This document shows, piece after piece, positions 1 through 8,311 of a stretch of DNA of 15,912 bases. The position numbers and the translations under genes were made by a program. How positions within the stretch are numbered: position 1 is the first letter of the stretch; every line of letters begins with the position of its first letter. The stretch comes from CAZTWC01 sp964617105 [NCBI: uncultured Myxococcia bacterium] (GTDB lineage: Bacteria; CAZTWC01), in contig CAZTWC010000062.1 in NCBI GenBank assembly GCA_964617105.1, positions 1-15,912 on the forward strand, written 5' to 3'. The notes under the pieces are model-generated. The model ran no database searches. It saw nothing but the letters and a program-made list of their open reading frames with translations, and was not told the origin of the DNA.

Positions 1-1661
1 GTTTCTGGCTGCGACTCGGCCTGAGTTTCAGTCTCCTCAGCCGAGGTTTCCGTTGGTGCCATTTCAGATGGGGTTGATTCTTCCGCTGCCGTATCTTCGG
101 CGGGGACAGTTTCCACTGGAGTAGATTCGTCTACTTCCGGGGCAACACCCTCTTCTGACGGAGGTTGAACATCTTCAGTTGGCTCAAATTCACCCTCTTC
201 CGGTGCCGCAGTTTCAGTTTCTGGCTGCAATTCACCAGGGGTTTCGGAAGCCACACCTGGTGCCTCAGTTTCCTGTTGTTGTTGTAACTCTAACTCTCTC
301 TTTTGCTGCTCTTCTAACTCTTTGGCTTTACGGACCTCTTCTGCCTTTCTTATTACTTCCTGTTCTTGTTGACGCTCAAGTTCACGCGCTTTTTTCTTAG
401 CCGCCCTCTCCCGTCTCTTTCTCTCCCGTTTCTTTTCTCTCTTGGCCAGTTTGATAAACCCTTCCACCCTCTCCTTTTCCTCTTCCGTCATCTCCAAAGA
501 TTTTTGGTACTTCTCAAAATAGTCCAAAGATTTTTGAAACTTATCGACTTTATCTACTCCGGGAATATCTTCATCTAAATAGAGAATAGCCAAATTATAT
601 AACACCTGAGATTGATACTGAAATTTTTGGTCCTCCATCAATTGCAGGTATATTTCTTCCGACTTTTTATACTGTTTATTGGCTCGATAGGCATTGGCCA
701 GCGGTAGATAGGCTTGTTTGTATTTCGGATAACTCTTGGTGACGATTTCCAACTGTTCCACCGCCAGTTTATACTCCATCTGCTCTATTAAAATTATGCC
801 GTAATTTAATCTCAATTCAGGAAAGTTCTTAGTATATTTCAAGGCATTTTCAGTGTGTTTTCTGGCTTCTTTTATTTTGTCGTCTTTTAAATATATTCGC
901 ACCAGACCATATTCGGCCTCACTACTTTTATTGTCAATCTCCAATATATTCTTATATATAGCCTGGGCCAATTCGTATTTACCATCTGCGAAAAAAATGG
1001 GTGCCAATTGCAACTGAGCTCCGGTATTTTTCTCATCATCACGCAAAACCGCCCTGATCTCTTTAATGGCGTCATCATTACGTCCAGTTCGCCGGTAAAA
1101 ATAGGCTAACTGATTTCTTATTTCCAAATTTTTGGGAAAAGCTTTAACTTTACTATTAACTAACTCGTCCGCCTGGTCGCGATTGTCAGAGTTTAAGTAG
1201 ATATTCAACAGGTTATTGATTGCAGGAATAAATTCCGGATTTTTCTCCAATGCCTGGTTATAATACCCAACCGCTTTTTCTATCTCTTCATATTGTTCGT
1301 TTAAAACCCCCAGGTTGAAATAAGCCAAAACATAATCAGGATCTGCTTTAATCGCCTCCTGGTATTTTGACATGGCTCCTTGGTAATCCACAAAGGCAAG
1401 TCGTGTTCCTTCCATGAACAACTCGTCACTGGGAGAAAAAACTGGCTCCTTGGGTTTTGATTCTTCCTCTTCTGCTACCTCTTCTTCAGACGCAGAGGCA
1501 TCTACAGTCTCTTTTGATTCATCCTGTTGTTGTTGCTCTTCGACGGCCATGGGTTGAGCCGAGGCGGTTTCATCTGGTTTTGGTGGAGCAGAACTGCAAC
1601 CATAAACCAGTAATAGCATGGTCATTACCGAAAAAACTTTTGTTTTTATTTTCTCTAACAT
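1..1661 (-). CDS. TPR-repeat lipoprotein, GltE/AglT-like (partial, C-terminus beyond left edge)
   Basis: The frame starts with ATG at 1661 and stays open to the window edge (553 full codons). An AAAGG ribosome-binding site lies about 6 bases upstream. The N-terminus has a basic stretch, a hydrophobic segment and a lipobox-like LVYGC ending at Cys22, followed by Ser-Ser, so an outer-membrane lipoprotein is likely. Residues 30-76 form an acidic Gln/Glu linker. Residues of about 78-385 are helical TPR repeats, for example YQGAMSKYQEAIKADPDY at 93-110. Residues of about 403-454 are a strongly basic Lys/Arg/Glu helix, and from about 464 to the edge the chain is Pro/Glu/Thr-rich and acidic. It follows the 1224-residue TPR gene after 108 bases with no terminator between them. 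A TPR lipoprotein after a giant periplasmic TPR protein matches the GltD-GltE (AgmU-AglT) order of Myxococcus as I recall it. Exported TPR lipoprotein is firm; the Glt assignment is inference. Confidence 0.85.
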   Translation of the reverse strand, partial: MLEKIKTKVFSVMTMLLLVYGCSSAPPKPDETASAQPMAVEEQQQQDESKETVDASASEEEVAEEEESKPKEPVFSPSDELFMEGTRLAFVDYQGAMSKYQEAIKADPDYVLAYFNLGVLNEQYEEIEKAVGYYNQALEKNPEFIPAINNLLNIYLNSDNRDQADELVNSKVKAFPKNLEIRNQLAYFYRRTGRNDDAIKEIRAVLRDDEKNTGAQLQLAPIFFADGKYELAQAIYKNILEIDNKSSEAEYGLVRIYLKDDKIKEARKHTENALKYTKNFPELRLNYGIILIEQMEYKLAVEQLEIVTKSYPKYKQAYLPLANAYRANKQYKKSEEIYLQLMEDQKFQYQSQVLYNLAILYLDEDIPGVDKVDKFQKSLDYFEKYQKSLEMTEEEKERVEGFIKLAKREKKRERKRRERAAKKKARELERQQEQEVIRKAEEVRKAKELEEQQKRELELQQQQETEAPGVASETPGELQPETETAAPEEGEFEPTEDVQPPSEEGVAPEVDESTPVETVPAEDTAAEESTPSEMAPTETSAEETETQAESQPE

Positions 1662-1697
1662 ATACCTTTGATTCTAAATTCACCCTATATATTAATA

Positions 1698-1736
1698 TTA
1701 TTATCCGGATAATAAAAGATGAAATTAATTATCATC
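1698..1736. repeat. Two adjacent inverted repeats in the spacer before the TPR lipoprotein gene
   Basis: Positions 1698-1715 are a perfect 18-base palindrome, TTATTATCCGGATAATAA. Directly beside it, 1718-1736 is an imperfect dyad with GATGA and TCATC arms, 7 of 9 positions pairing around position 1727. Both lie in the 108-base spacer between the two TPR genes, 37 to 75 bases before the lipoprotein ATG. The stems are AT-rich and no U-tract follows, so a terminator is unlikely. A protein-binding operator or an RNA processing hairpin fits better. The symmetry is seen directly; the role is inferred. Confidence 0.5.
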
Positions 1737-1769
1737 CTACAGCCTAAATAGCAAGTTAAAATTGGGTTT

Positions 1770-4700
1770 TTACTCTGTAGACTCCTCTTCACCACTCTCT
1801 TCATCCGAAGAACTCTCTTCGGTTTCCCCTTCATTTTCAGAGGGTGCTTCAGACTCTCCCTCTTCTTCCGAAGTAGTTTCCTCAGTCTCTTTTTGCACGG
1901 CTTCTTCTTCTGAATTGACCTCTTCTGAAGATTCAGTCTTACCATCTTCTTGAGAACTATCCTCTTCCTGGTTCGCAGTTTCTTCTGCCTCAGATTGTTG
2001 TTCACCTTCAGCAGGTGGCTGTTCACCCAGTTCTTCTGTATTTTCTGCCGGAGCAGGCGGGGCGGTTTCCTCTCCTGTTCCCTCTTCGGTTGACGGAGCG
2101 GCTGGAGGCGTTTCAACCTCAGGCAGCTTCTCTTTGTCGATCCCCTTCACCTTTATCTCCTCCACCTTCTCCCCTTTTTTCAAATAATAAACCAATCCCT
2201 TACCCGAAAACCGCTTCTCTTCAAAAACATATTTTGGTTTTTTCTTCAGGGGGAATTCCACCGGTCGGTAGCGGTTTAAATTCTCTTTGGCCTTTTCCAC
2301 CCAATCATTACTAACTTTGAATTTCTCCGACTCCTGGATAACTTTCTGATATGCTGCCACAGCCCTCTCTTCAATAGGCATGGCAAAATCCTCCAGTTGC
2401 ATACGGTACATATCCGCCTCTTCCATGCTAAAACCTTTGGGAACAGGCGCATCAAACAGTGCTCTGGAAAATTCTTCATCTACATACCCGAGGCGATAAA
2501 ATGAGGCCAGAGTCCACTCAACAATCTTAAAGGGAAATACCTCCTTGTACACATCTTTTAGAGATTTGTTCAACTCTGCCTTTTTCTCCAACAACTTCTT
2601 ATCTTTTTTGGGCCGGCCGGTAAACTTTACCCTGGCATAAGGCTCAAACTGTCTATCCATCAGGATAAATTTGGCTTTGGCAGCAAAATAGGCGGAATGA
2701 TCCTTTGGGGTTTTTCCCCGTCGATAAAATTCATCTATGGTTTTGGTGTAAAATTTATCCGCCAGTTTTCTATTTTTCTGTTTTTCGTAGACATCGGCTA
2801 TTTTAAGATAGGCTTCCACCACCCGATCCGCCTGCTCTTTTTCCGCTCCATAACGACGAATAAAGCGTTGCAGGGACTTTATCATCCCCCGATAATCCTT
2901 TTTCTTTTCCATCACCAGAGCCGAACGATAAAACATGTCGGCAGCGTCTTTTTGCTCTGGAAACATAATGGCATAACGCTGAAAATTGGAAGCAGCCCGA
3001 GAATAATCCTGTAAATACTCCAGAATAAGGGCGGCGTTGTACATGGCGTTGGCCCGGTTTTTAGAGTTAGTGTATTGATCAACCAACCGCAAGTAACTGT
3101 TGACCGCTTTTTCGTATTCAAAGTTTTTATCAGCAGCATTGGCTACATAAAAAAGCGACTCATCAGCCAATTCCGATTGAGGATACTCATTGGGGATCCG
3201 CTCATAGGTCTTCATAGCAGAGTTAAATCGATTTACCTTCATGTAAGCCTGAGCTGCATTAAAAAGCGCCTTATCTGCAAAACGATTGGTTGGAAAGCGA
3301 TCTACTAGTTCAATATATAAATTGGATGCCTCATCATACTCTTTTTTATTAAAAAGCAAGGTGGCCTTTTTAAACAGAGCCCCGACCCGATTGATCTTTA
3401 GTCCTTCAACAAAAACACTATCATGGGCAGATAGACCAGATTCCAGGAAGTGACTGGCTATCTTGGCAATATTGTCATAGTCATTTTCAATTAAATAACT
3501 GTTAACAATCAAATTGGCGGACCAATTGGCCAACTGTTCCCGGGGAAATCTTTTAATGATGTCTAAAAAGCGAGTGCGCGCTTCATTAAAATGGCGGTAA
3601 CTATAGTATCTTTCGGCAGTCTGATATATGATCTTCGAAGCCTGTTCGTGATCTGGGGTCATCTTAAGTAGCATATCACCAGCACTGACTAGTTTTAAAA
3701 AGTCCTCCGGGATCTCTTCCGGTTCAACCGGGATAATTTCTTTAGGAGTAACATCCGCAGGATCGGGAACCGGTTTCTCCTTTATCTCAAGTTTACCCTC
3801 TCGAATCAACTGTTCCACTAGCATCCGGTAAGAATCAAAGGCCCCGAAAGTGGAGTCTTGCAAATATTTCTGATTAGTCTTGGTATCTCTTACCAAAACA
3901 TACTGTTCAGCCGCCATTTCATATTGAAAAGAAAAATAGAGAGCGTCCGCATACAGATAGGTCAAATCGTAAATGTTTTTAGCAAAAGGATATCTCTTTA
4001 AATACTCAGAATAAGAGTTAGCAGCGATTTTGTATTCCTCTACCGCCTCAGAAAATCGCCCTTCTTCGGTTAACTTTTGGGCCTGTCGATGATGAAAACC
4101 AGATGCCGATAAAAGCGATCTTTTAGTTAACTCCTCCGCTTTTTTCATCACCTCAGCCTTGGTCAGGTTGGCCTTATACCACTTGGTTCCTGGACTGTAG
4201 GTCGCAACTAGCCTTTCCTCTTCTTCCGCCACCCGAACAAAATTCCGCAGTTGCTGAAAAGCCTTAATGATTTTAACCTGTAACTCCGGTGCATCTTCTG
4301 CCAAAGGCTCCTTGTCCAAAATTATCTTATAACCTTTTATTGCTTCATCATACCTGGTCTGTTCAAAAAAAGCCTTGGACAAACGGCGGTAAATATCAAC
4401 CTCGTAGGTTCTCCCTCCCAGGGAGTGATAATATTTATTCAGATTATCAATGCCACCCCAACCCTCTTCAGCATAACATACCGCAATATATTGCAAGGCT
4501 TCTTCTTTCATGTCAGCCGATGCGTCTTTTCCCTTTTTTTCATAAAAATCTACCAGTTTGGTAAAATAATCAACCGATTTTTGAAAATACTCCTGAGTAT
4601 CGGGGCCCGCCATCCTATAATATGTCCAGGCCATTTTGTACAAAACCTTATCGTACAGAGGATGTTGTTCATTTTTCATCGCCTGGCTGTATGCGTGTAA

Positions 4701-5444
4701 TGCCTTGGTCAGTTCTGCCTCGTCAAAATTGAATTCACCGATACGAATCCAAGCCTCAGTGATAAATTTACTATCCGGGGATTTTTCAATTAGTTCTCTA
4801 AAGGTTTCTGCCGCCTGGGTCAACTCTCCCTGCTGATCCAAACAATAGGCTAGCAGATAATAGGCACCATCTACCAGTGGATATTCTGGAAAGCGGGAAA
4901 CAATTTTCTGTTCTAAGGCGATGGTCCGTTCAAAATGTTGCCTTGGAGGAGCTGGTTCCTTTTTAATCAAGCCTTTGTCAAACTTTTCCAAATCTTTTTG
5001 ATATGTTTCCTCCGCCTCAAAATAATCTTCTTTCGATTTTTCAAAATGAAGTTCCGCTAATCGATAAAGGGCATGAGGGGTATAGATTTTATGGTTGGGA
5101 TAACGGCTGACAAACTCTTCAAACTTCTTTATCGCCTCGTCTCTGCGCGCCCGCTCCTCTGCTTCCAACTCTTGGATATGTTTGGCGTATTTATTTCTAA
5201 TCCTTTTCCGCTTACGGTTATACTTTTTCTCGATCAACAACTGGATCTCTTTTCTGAAATCTCTGATTTGTTCTTCGTAAGCCTTTATCTCTTGGATTAA
5301 TTCATTCAAGATGGCATGCTGAGCCGCCTTATTTTTATCTTGTATTTTTTCCTGCGCTTTTGCCGACGCCATAGACGATACACAAAAAAGCACCAGGCAG
5401 GCTGCCATCAAGACGATTGCAGATTTATAGAAGATTTTTCCCAT
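1770..5444 (-). CDS. Large exported multi-TPR protein, GltD/AgmU-like (1224 aa)
   Basis: The N-terminus is a clear signal peptide: a basic start, a hydrophobic core at about residues 8-24, and a likely cut after ASA (28) or AKA (30). There is no lipobox, so the mature protein should be periplasmic. Residues 35-90 are a highly charged helix. Residues of about 90-920 are many TPR units, for example AAETFRELIEKSPDSKF and AYMKVNRFNSAMKTYERIPN, including repeats of the YbgF/BamD-like type with pairs of helices ending in 'P'. Residues 1110-1224 are a low-complexity tail of Glu, Ser, Thr and Pro. The start lies 9 bases after the stop of the upstream gene, with GGAG overlapping that stop, so the two genes are co-transcribed and probably coupled. 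Length and build resemble Myxococcus AgmU/GltD, a TPR protein of about 1200 residues in the gliding complex (from memory). A general periplasmic scaffold is the alternative. Confidence 0.88.
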   Translation of the reverse strand: MGKIFYKSAIVLMAACLVLFCVSSMASAKAQEKIQDKNKAAQHAILNELIQEIKAYEEQIRDFRKEIQLLIEKKYNRKRKRIRNKYAKHIQELEAEERARRDEAIKKFEEFVSRYPNHKIYTPHALYRLAELHFEKSKEDYFEAEETYQKDLEKFDKGLIKKEPAPPRQHFERTIALEQKIVSRFPEYPLVDGAYYLLAYCLDQQGELTQAAETFRELIEKSPDSKFITEAWIRIGEFNFDEAELTKALHAYSQAMKNEQHPLYDKVLYKMAWTYYRMAGPDTQEYFQKSVDYFTKLVDFYEKKGKDASADMKEEALQYIAVCYAEEGWGGIDNLNKYYHSLGGRTYEVDIYRRLSKAFFEQTRYDEAIKGYKIILDKEPLAEDAPELQVKIIKAFQQLRNFVRVAEEEERLVATYSPGTKWYKANLTKAEVMKKAEELTKRSLLSASGFHHRQAQKLTEEGRFSEAVEEYKIAANSYSEYLKRYPFAKNIYDLTYLYADALYFSFQYEMAAEQYVLVRDTKTNQKYLQDSTFGAFDSYRMLVEQLIREGKLEIKEKPVPDPADVTPKEIIPVEPEEIPEDFLKLVSAGDMLLKMTPDHEQASKIIYQTAERYYSYRHFNEARTRFLDIIKRFPREQLANWSANLIVNSYLIENDYDNIAKIASHFLESGLSAHDSVFVEGLKINRVGALFKKATLLFNKKEYDEASNLYIELVDRFPTNRFADKALFNAAQAYMKVNRFNSAMKTYERIPNEYPQSELADESLFYVANAADKNFEYEKAVNSYLRLVDQYTNSKNRANAMYNAALILEYLQDYSRAASNFQRYAIMFPEQKDAADMFYRSALVMEKKKDYRGMIKSLQRFIRRYGAEKEQADRVVEAYLKIADVYEKQKNRKLADKFYTKTIDEFYRRGKTPKDHSAYFAAKAKFILMDRQFEPYARVKFTGRPKKDKKLLEKKAELNKSLKDVYKEVFPFKIVEWTLASFYRLGYVDEEFSRALFDAPVPKGFSMEEADMYRMQLEDFAMPIEERAVAAYQKVIQESEKFKVSNDWVEKAKENLNRYRPVEFPLKKKPKYVFEEKRFSGKGLVYYLKKGEKVEEIKVKGIDKEKLPEVETPPAAPSTEEGTGEETAPPAPAENTEELGEQPPAEGEQQSEAEETANQEEDSSQEDGKTESSEEVNSEEEAVQKETEETTSEEEGESEAPSENEGETEESSSDEESGEEESTE

Positions 5445-5453
5445 AATCTCTTA

Positions 5454-8126
5454 CTACTCCAACTCTTTTAATATCTCACCAAACTCACCGTCAAACACCT
5501 GTAAAGTGCTACCCTCTTTGATGCTCAACTTTTTGTATTTTTCGGCGATATTTTTCTTTTCTTGCCAAGCCACATCGATTAGACCCAAATTGGCTTTTAA
5601 AATAATATGATCCAGTTTTTCATTAACCTGTTTAAAAGAATTTGACGCCACTTCACCCACTATATTGGCGGCCCGATTTTCTATCTTATCTATATTTCGC
5701 TGATAACTAGCCAGGGCCCGTTTTTGAGTTCCCAACTCTTTTTTATAGTACTTTATCTTATTGCCTACCATTTTTTCCAGGCTGGCATAAAATCCCCTAA
5801 CATCTTTGCTCAATCGCCTCTCTTTGGTCCGTAACCTCTCTATCGAATCCATCAGACCCGATGCTCGGATATCCAATTTTTTCCTAATCTTCTTATAAAT
5901 TGTCCTCTCTTCAGTAAGAGCCTCTTTAAACTGCAGACGGATCTGATCTTCGTGGGTCAAAGTAGCGCCTCCAATCCCTAAAAGGGTCTTCTCCTTTTGT
6001 ACCTCAGAGAACAGTTTGGAATAGTCAGTGTCCAGGCGTTTGATCTCTTTTTCTCCCCTGGCGATATTCTTTCCTAGACGGTTGTAGGCTTTCCGGTCTT
6101 CGGTCTGGTCACCCACCTCAATCATCCACTTTTTTACCGCCCCCATTTGGGCTTTCATCCCATCAATATGATATTTTAGCTTAACACAAGTTTTTTCCAG
6201 GTTTCCTATCTTGGAGGACATTTTTTTACTCCGCCGTTTAAACCCTGTGCTATTCTTGGGCAAAGCATTAAACAGTTTCTGCAACCGTTTTCTCTCGCCC
6301 TTAACCGTTTTTAATCGAGCCAAATCAGAAGTTTTTAACCGATCGGAAGACTTGTTGTCGCGCATCTCGATTAGTTTTAATCCCAATTTGGTTCTCTCCT
6401 TATAAACTTCTTTCATAACCTTATTGTATTCTGACTCCAACTGGCTGAGATTACGCTCCTCTTTTATCATCTCGGTTTTTATGTAGTTTCTCAATTCAGG
6501 ATTGTTAACCTTTTTCTCCATGCGGGATCTTTTTTTCTTCAACTCCTGAAAACGTTTACCCAAATCTTCCAGGACAAATTTAAGTTGCGGAGCATCTTTG
6601 TCTATCCCGTTAAATACATCGATATATTTATCCCGGTGCTCTCTTTTTTGGGTCATAGCGCTCTTGGGCATAGCACTAAGCACCTCTTCCTCTATGGTAT
6701 TCAAGCGGTCCTGGAGTTCAATGAGTTTGTGTTCCAACTCAACCCCCTGAGCCCTGCCCTGTTTCAACCGGGGAAAGATATCTACATTGTTACCTACATT
6801 CATGGCTACGTTTAGTTTTTCGATAACCCGTATTGACTCATCGATATACTTTTTACTACTGCGTAATTCTTGAATCAAGGCATAGGTCATCTCAATATTG
6901 GTCTCAGCTTCCGCCATTTTTAAAACCAGCGGCGGCAGAATACCAGCGGCATCAAATTTCTTTTTATCGTACTTCATCAATTCATCAAAATATTTTTTTC
7001 TTTGCCCCCTCTTTCTAATCAAGGCCTCTAACTGCTTTTTATCTTTTCCGTATTTAGCCAATAATTCGCTGTATTGCTCAGATGCCTCATCATAACGCTT
7101 CATTTTCATCAACAAATCACCGCGTAAAGAAAGTGCTTCCAAGGTATTTATTCCTTTGGCATCGGTCATCACCAGCATATCCAGAGTATGAAGAGCTTTG
7201 TCATAGTTCTTTAACTGGATATAGGCCCAGGCGGTTTCAAACAAAAATTCGGAAAAAAATTCACTCTCCTTGCGAATATTTTGATATTCGTTTAAAGCCT
7301 TATAAAAATCGCCCTGTTCATAATGCAGGCGGCCCAGGGCCAATTTTGCCAACTCCCGGATATACTTTTGATTTTCAGTTTGGGCATTGTAACTCTTGAT
7401 GGCTTCATAAGACTTAATGGCCTTTTTAATGTCACCTAAATGTACAAGTATGGTTCCGATAAAATACCGGCTCTGAAAAAAGAAAATGTTGTTGGCATTA
7501 ATATTGGAAAAATATTTCAACGCTTTTTTATATTTTCTCTGCCTATATAGCGATTTAGCGTATAGATATGGTATATGAGGCTCAATTTTATCAGCAGGGA
7601 CACTTTTGAACAATTGACGATAGTATTTCTCAAAATCCTCGTATTTATTTAAATCCAGGGAGAGTTCTACCAGCCTGGCCATGGCGGTTTGAAAATATTT
7701 GGGGCTGCCGGTTTTGATCAATTTCTTAAAATATTTTCGGGCCGACAAATTATTTTTTATTTGATGTAGAGACTCGGCCAGATGGTAGAGGACATCTTCC
7801 CGGGATAAATGTTTGGCCAATTTGGGGTCTTCTATAATTTCAAAAAAAAGTATGGAGGCACTGAGGTAGTCTTTAGTTAAAAAAAGAACCTGTCCGTCAT
7901 TCATTCTGCGGTAGGCCCGCTCCTTTACCGGTTCGTTGTACACACTTTTATACATTCCCCGGGTATCGGATAGTTGCTTGGTGATTTTATTTAACTGCAT
8001 CTCCACATTTTGTAATTTACTCCCAAATTTGGACGCATCCATGGCATGGGACCAGGTGGATATCAGCGCTAAAAGCAACGCGGCAAGACCATATGGGATA
8101 AATCTATATCGATTGTATTTATCCAC
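5454..8126 (-). CDS. Exported TPR and coiled-coil protein, possibly GltC-like (890 aa)
   Basis: The start is GTG at 8126, supported by AAGGAG about 6 bases upstream and by a signal peptide that begins there: a basic start, a hydrophobic core at residues 12-25, and SHA before a cut at about residue 28. Residues of about 70-360 are TPR repeats, beginning with a MNDGQVLFLTKDYLSASILF helix pair. Residues of about 410-870 are nearly continuous charged coiled coil rich in Lys, Glu and Arg, with no visible enzyme motif. The next gene starts 9 bases downstream, so this is the first gene of the TPR operon. The repeated N-terminal pattern resembles GltC-type TPR proteins of myxobacteria, but the protein is longer because of the coiled coil (about 670 residues for Myxococcus GltC, from memory). 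Periplasmic location is well supported; the specific family is a guess. Confidence 0.87.
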   Translation of the reverse strand: MDKYNRYRFIPYGLAALLLALISTWSHAMDASKFGSKLQNVEMQLNKITKQLSDTRGMYKSVYNEPVKERAYRRMNDGQVLFLTKDYLSASILFFEIIEDPKLAKHLSREDVLYHLAESLHQIKNNLSARKYFKKLIKTGSPKYFQTAMARLVELSLDLNKYEDFEKYYRQLFKSVPADKIEPHIPYLYAKSLYRQRKYKKALKYFSNINANNIFFFQSRYFIGTILVHLGDIKKAIKSYEAIKSYNAQTENQKYIRELAKLALGRLHYEQGDFYKALNEYQNIRKESEFFSEFLFETAWAYIQLKNYDKALHTLDMLVMTDAKGINTLEALSLRGDLLMKMKRYDEASEQYSELLAKYGKDKKQLEALIRKRGQRKKYFDELMKYDKKKFDAAGILPPLVLKMAEAETNIEMTYALIQELRSSKKYIDESIRVIEKLNVAMNVGNNVDIFPRLKQGRAQGVELEHKLIELQDRLNTIEEEVLSAMPKSAMTQKREHRDKYIDVFNGIDKDAPQLKFVLEDLGKRFQELKKKRSRMEKKVNNPELRNYIKTEMIKEERNLSQLESEYNKVMKEVYKERTKLGLKLIEMRDNKSSDRLKTSDLARLKTVKGERKRLQKLFNALPKNSTGFKRRSKKMSSKIGNLEKTCVKLKYHIDGMKAQMGAVKKWMIEVGDQTEDRKAYNRLGKNIARGEKEIKRLDTDYSKLFSEVQKEKTLLGIGGATLTHEDQIRLQFKEALTEERTIYKKIRKKLDIRASGLMDSIERLRTKERRLSKDVRGFYASLEKMVGNKIKYYKKELGTQKRALASYQRNIDKIENRAANIVGEVASNSFKQVNEKLDHIILKANLGLIDVAWQEKKNIAEKYKKLSIKEGSTLQVFDGEFGEILKELE

Positions 8127-8145
8127 GACCTCTCCTTTTGTCTAT

Positions 8146-8166
8146 AACCTTATATAAAACCTTATA
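8146..8166. repeat. Nine-base direct repeat in the leader of the TPR operon
   Basis: AACCTTATA occurs at 8146-8154 and again at 8158-8166, a 12-base period, 20 to 40 bases upstream of the GTG start on the minus strand. AT-rich sequence makes chance repeats likely. It could be a pair of regulator half-sites or simply part of the promoter region. No convincing -35/-10 pair could be fixed for this operon. Confidence 0.25.
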
Positions 8167-8227
8167 AAATTAGGAAACTACTACGGAGTTCCCTTCTTGG
8201 CCAACTACTGAATCGGGTATAAAGTGC

Positions 8228-8248
8228 AAAACCCCGCGGGCAGCGGGG
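8228..8248 (-). terminator. GC-rich hairpin with short T tract after the 211-residue protein gene
   Basis: On the minus strand CCCCGC, a five-base loop (TGCCC) and GCGGGG form a perfect six-pair stem (8232-8248), followed by TTTT (8228-8231). It sits 64 bases after the stop codon at 8312 and about 100 bases before the TPR operon start. This fits an intrinsic terminator separating the two units. The T tract is short, so termination may be partial. Confidence 0.6.
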
Positions 8249-8311
8249 GCTTAATAATTGAGAAAATATCTCTTACCAGTAGTGATGGCTAAAATATAGT
8301 TTCCCTTTTTA

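Noticed and set aside
1685-2116. Basic 143-codon minus frame overlapping the end of the giant TPR gene
   Set aside because: It is an out-of-frame reading of the Glu-rich low-complexity tail; such tails give long Lys/Arg/Leu-rich shadow frames.
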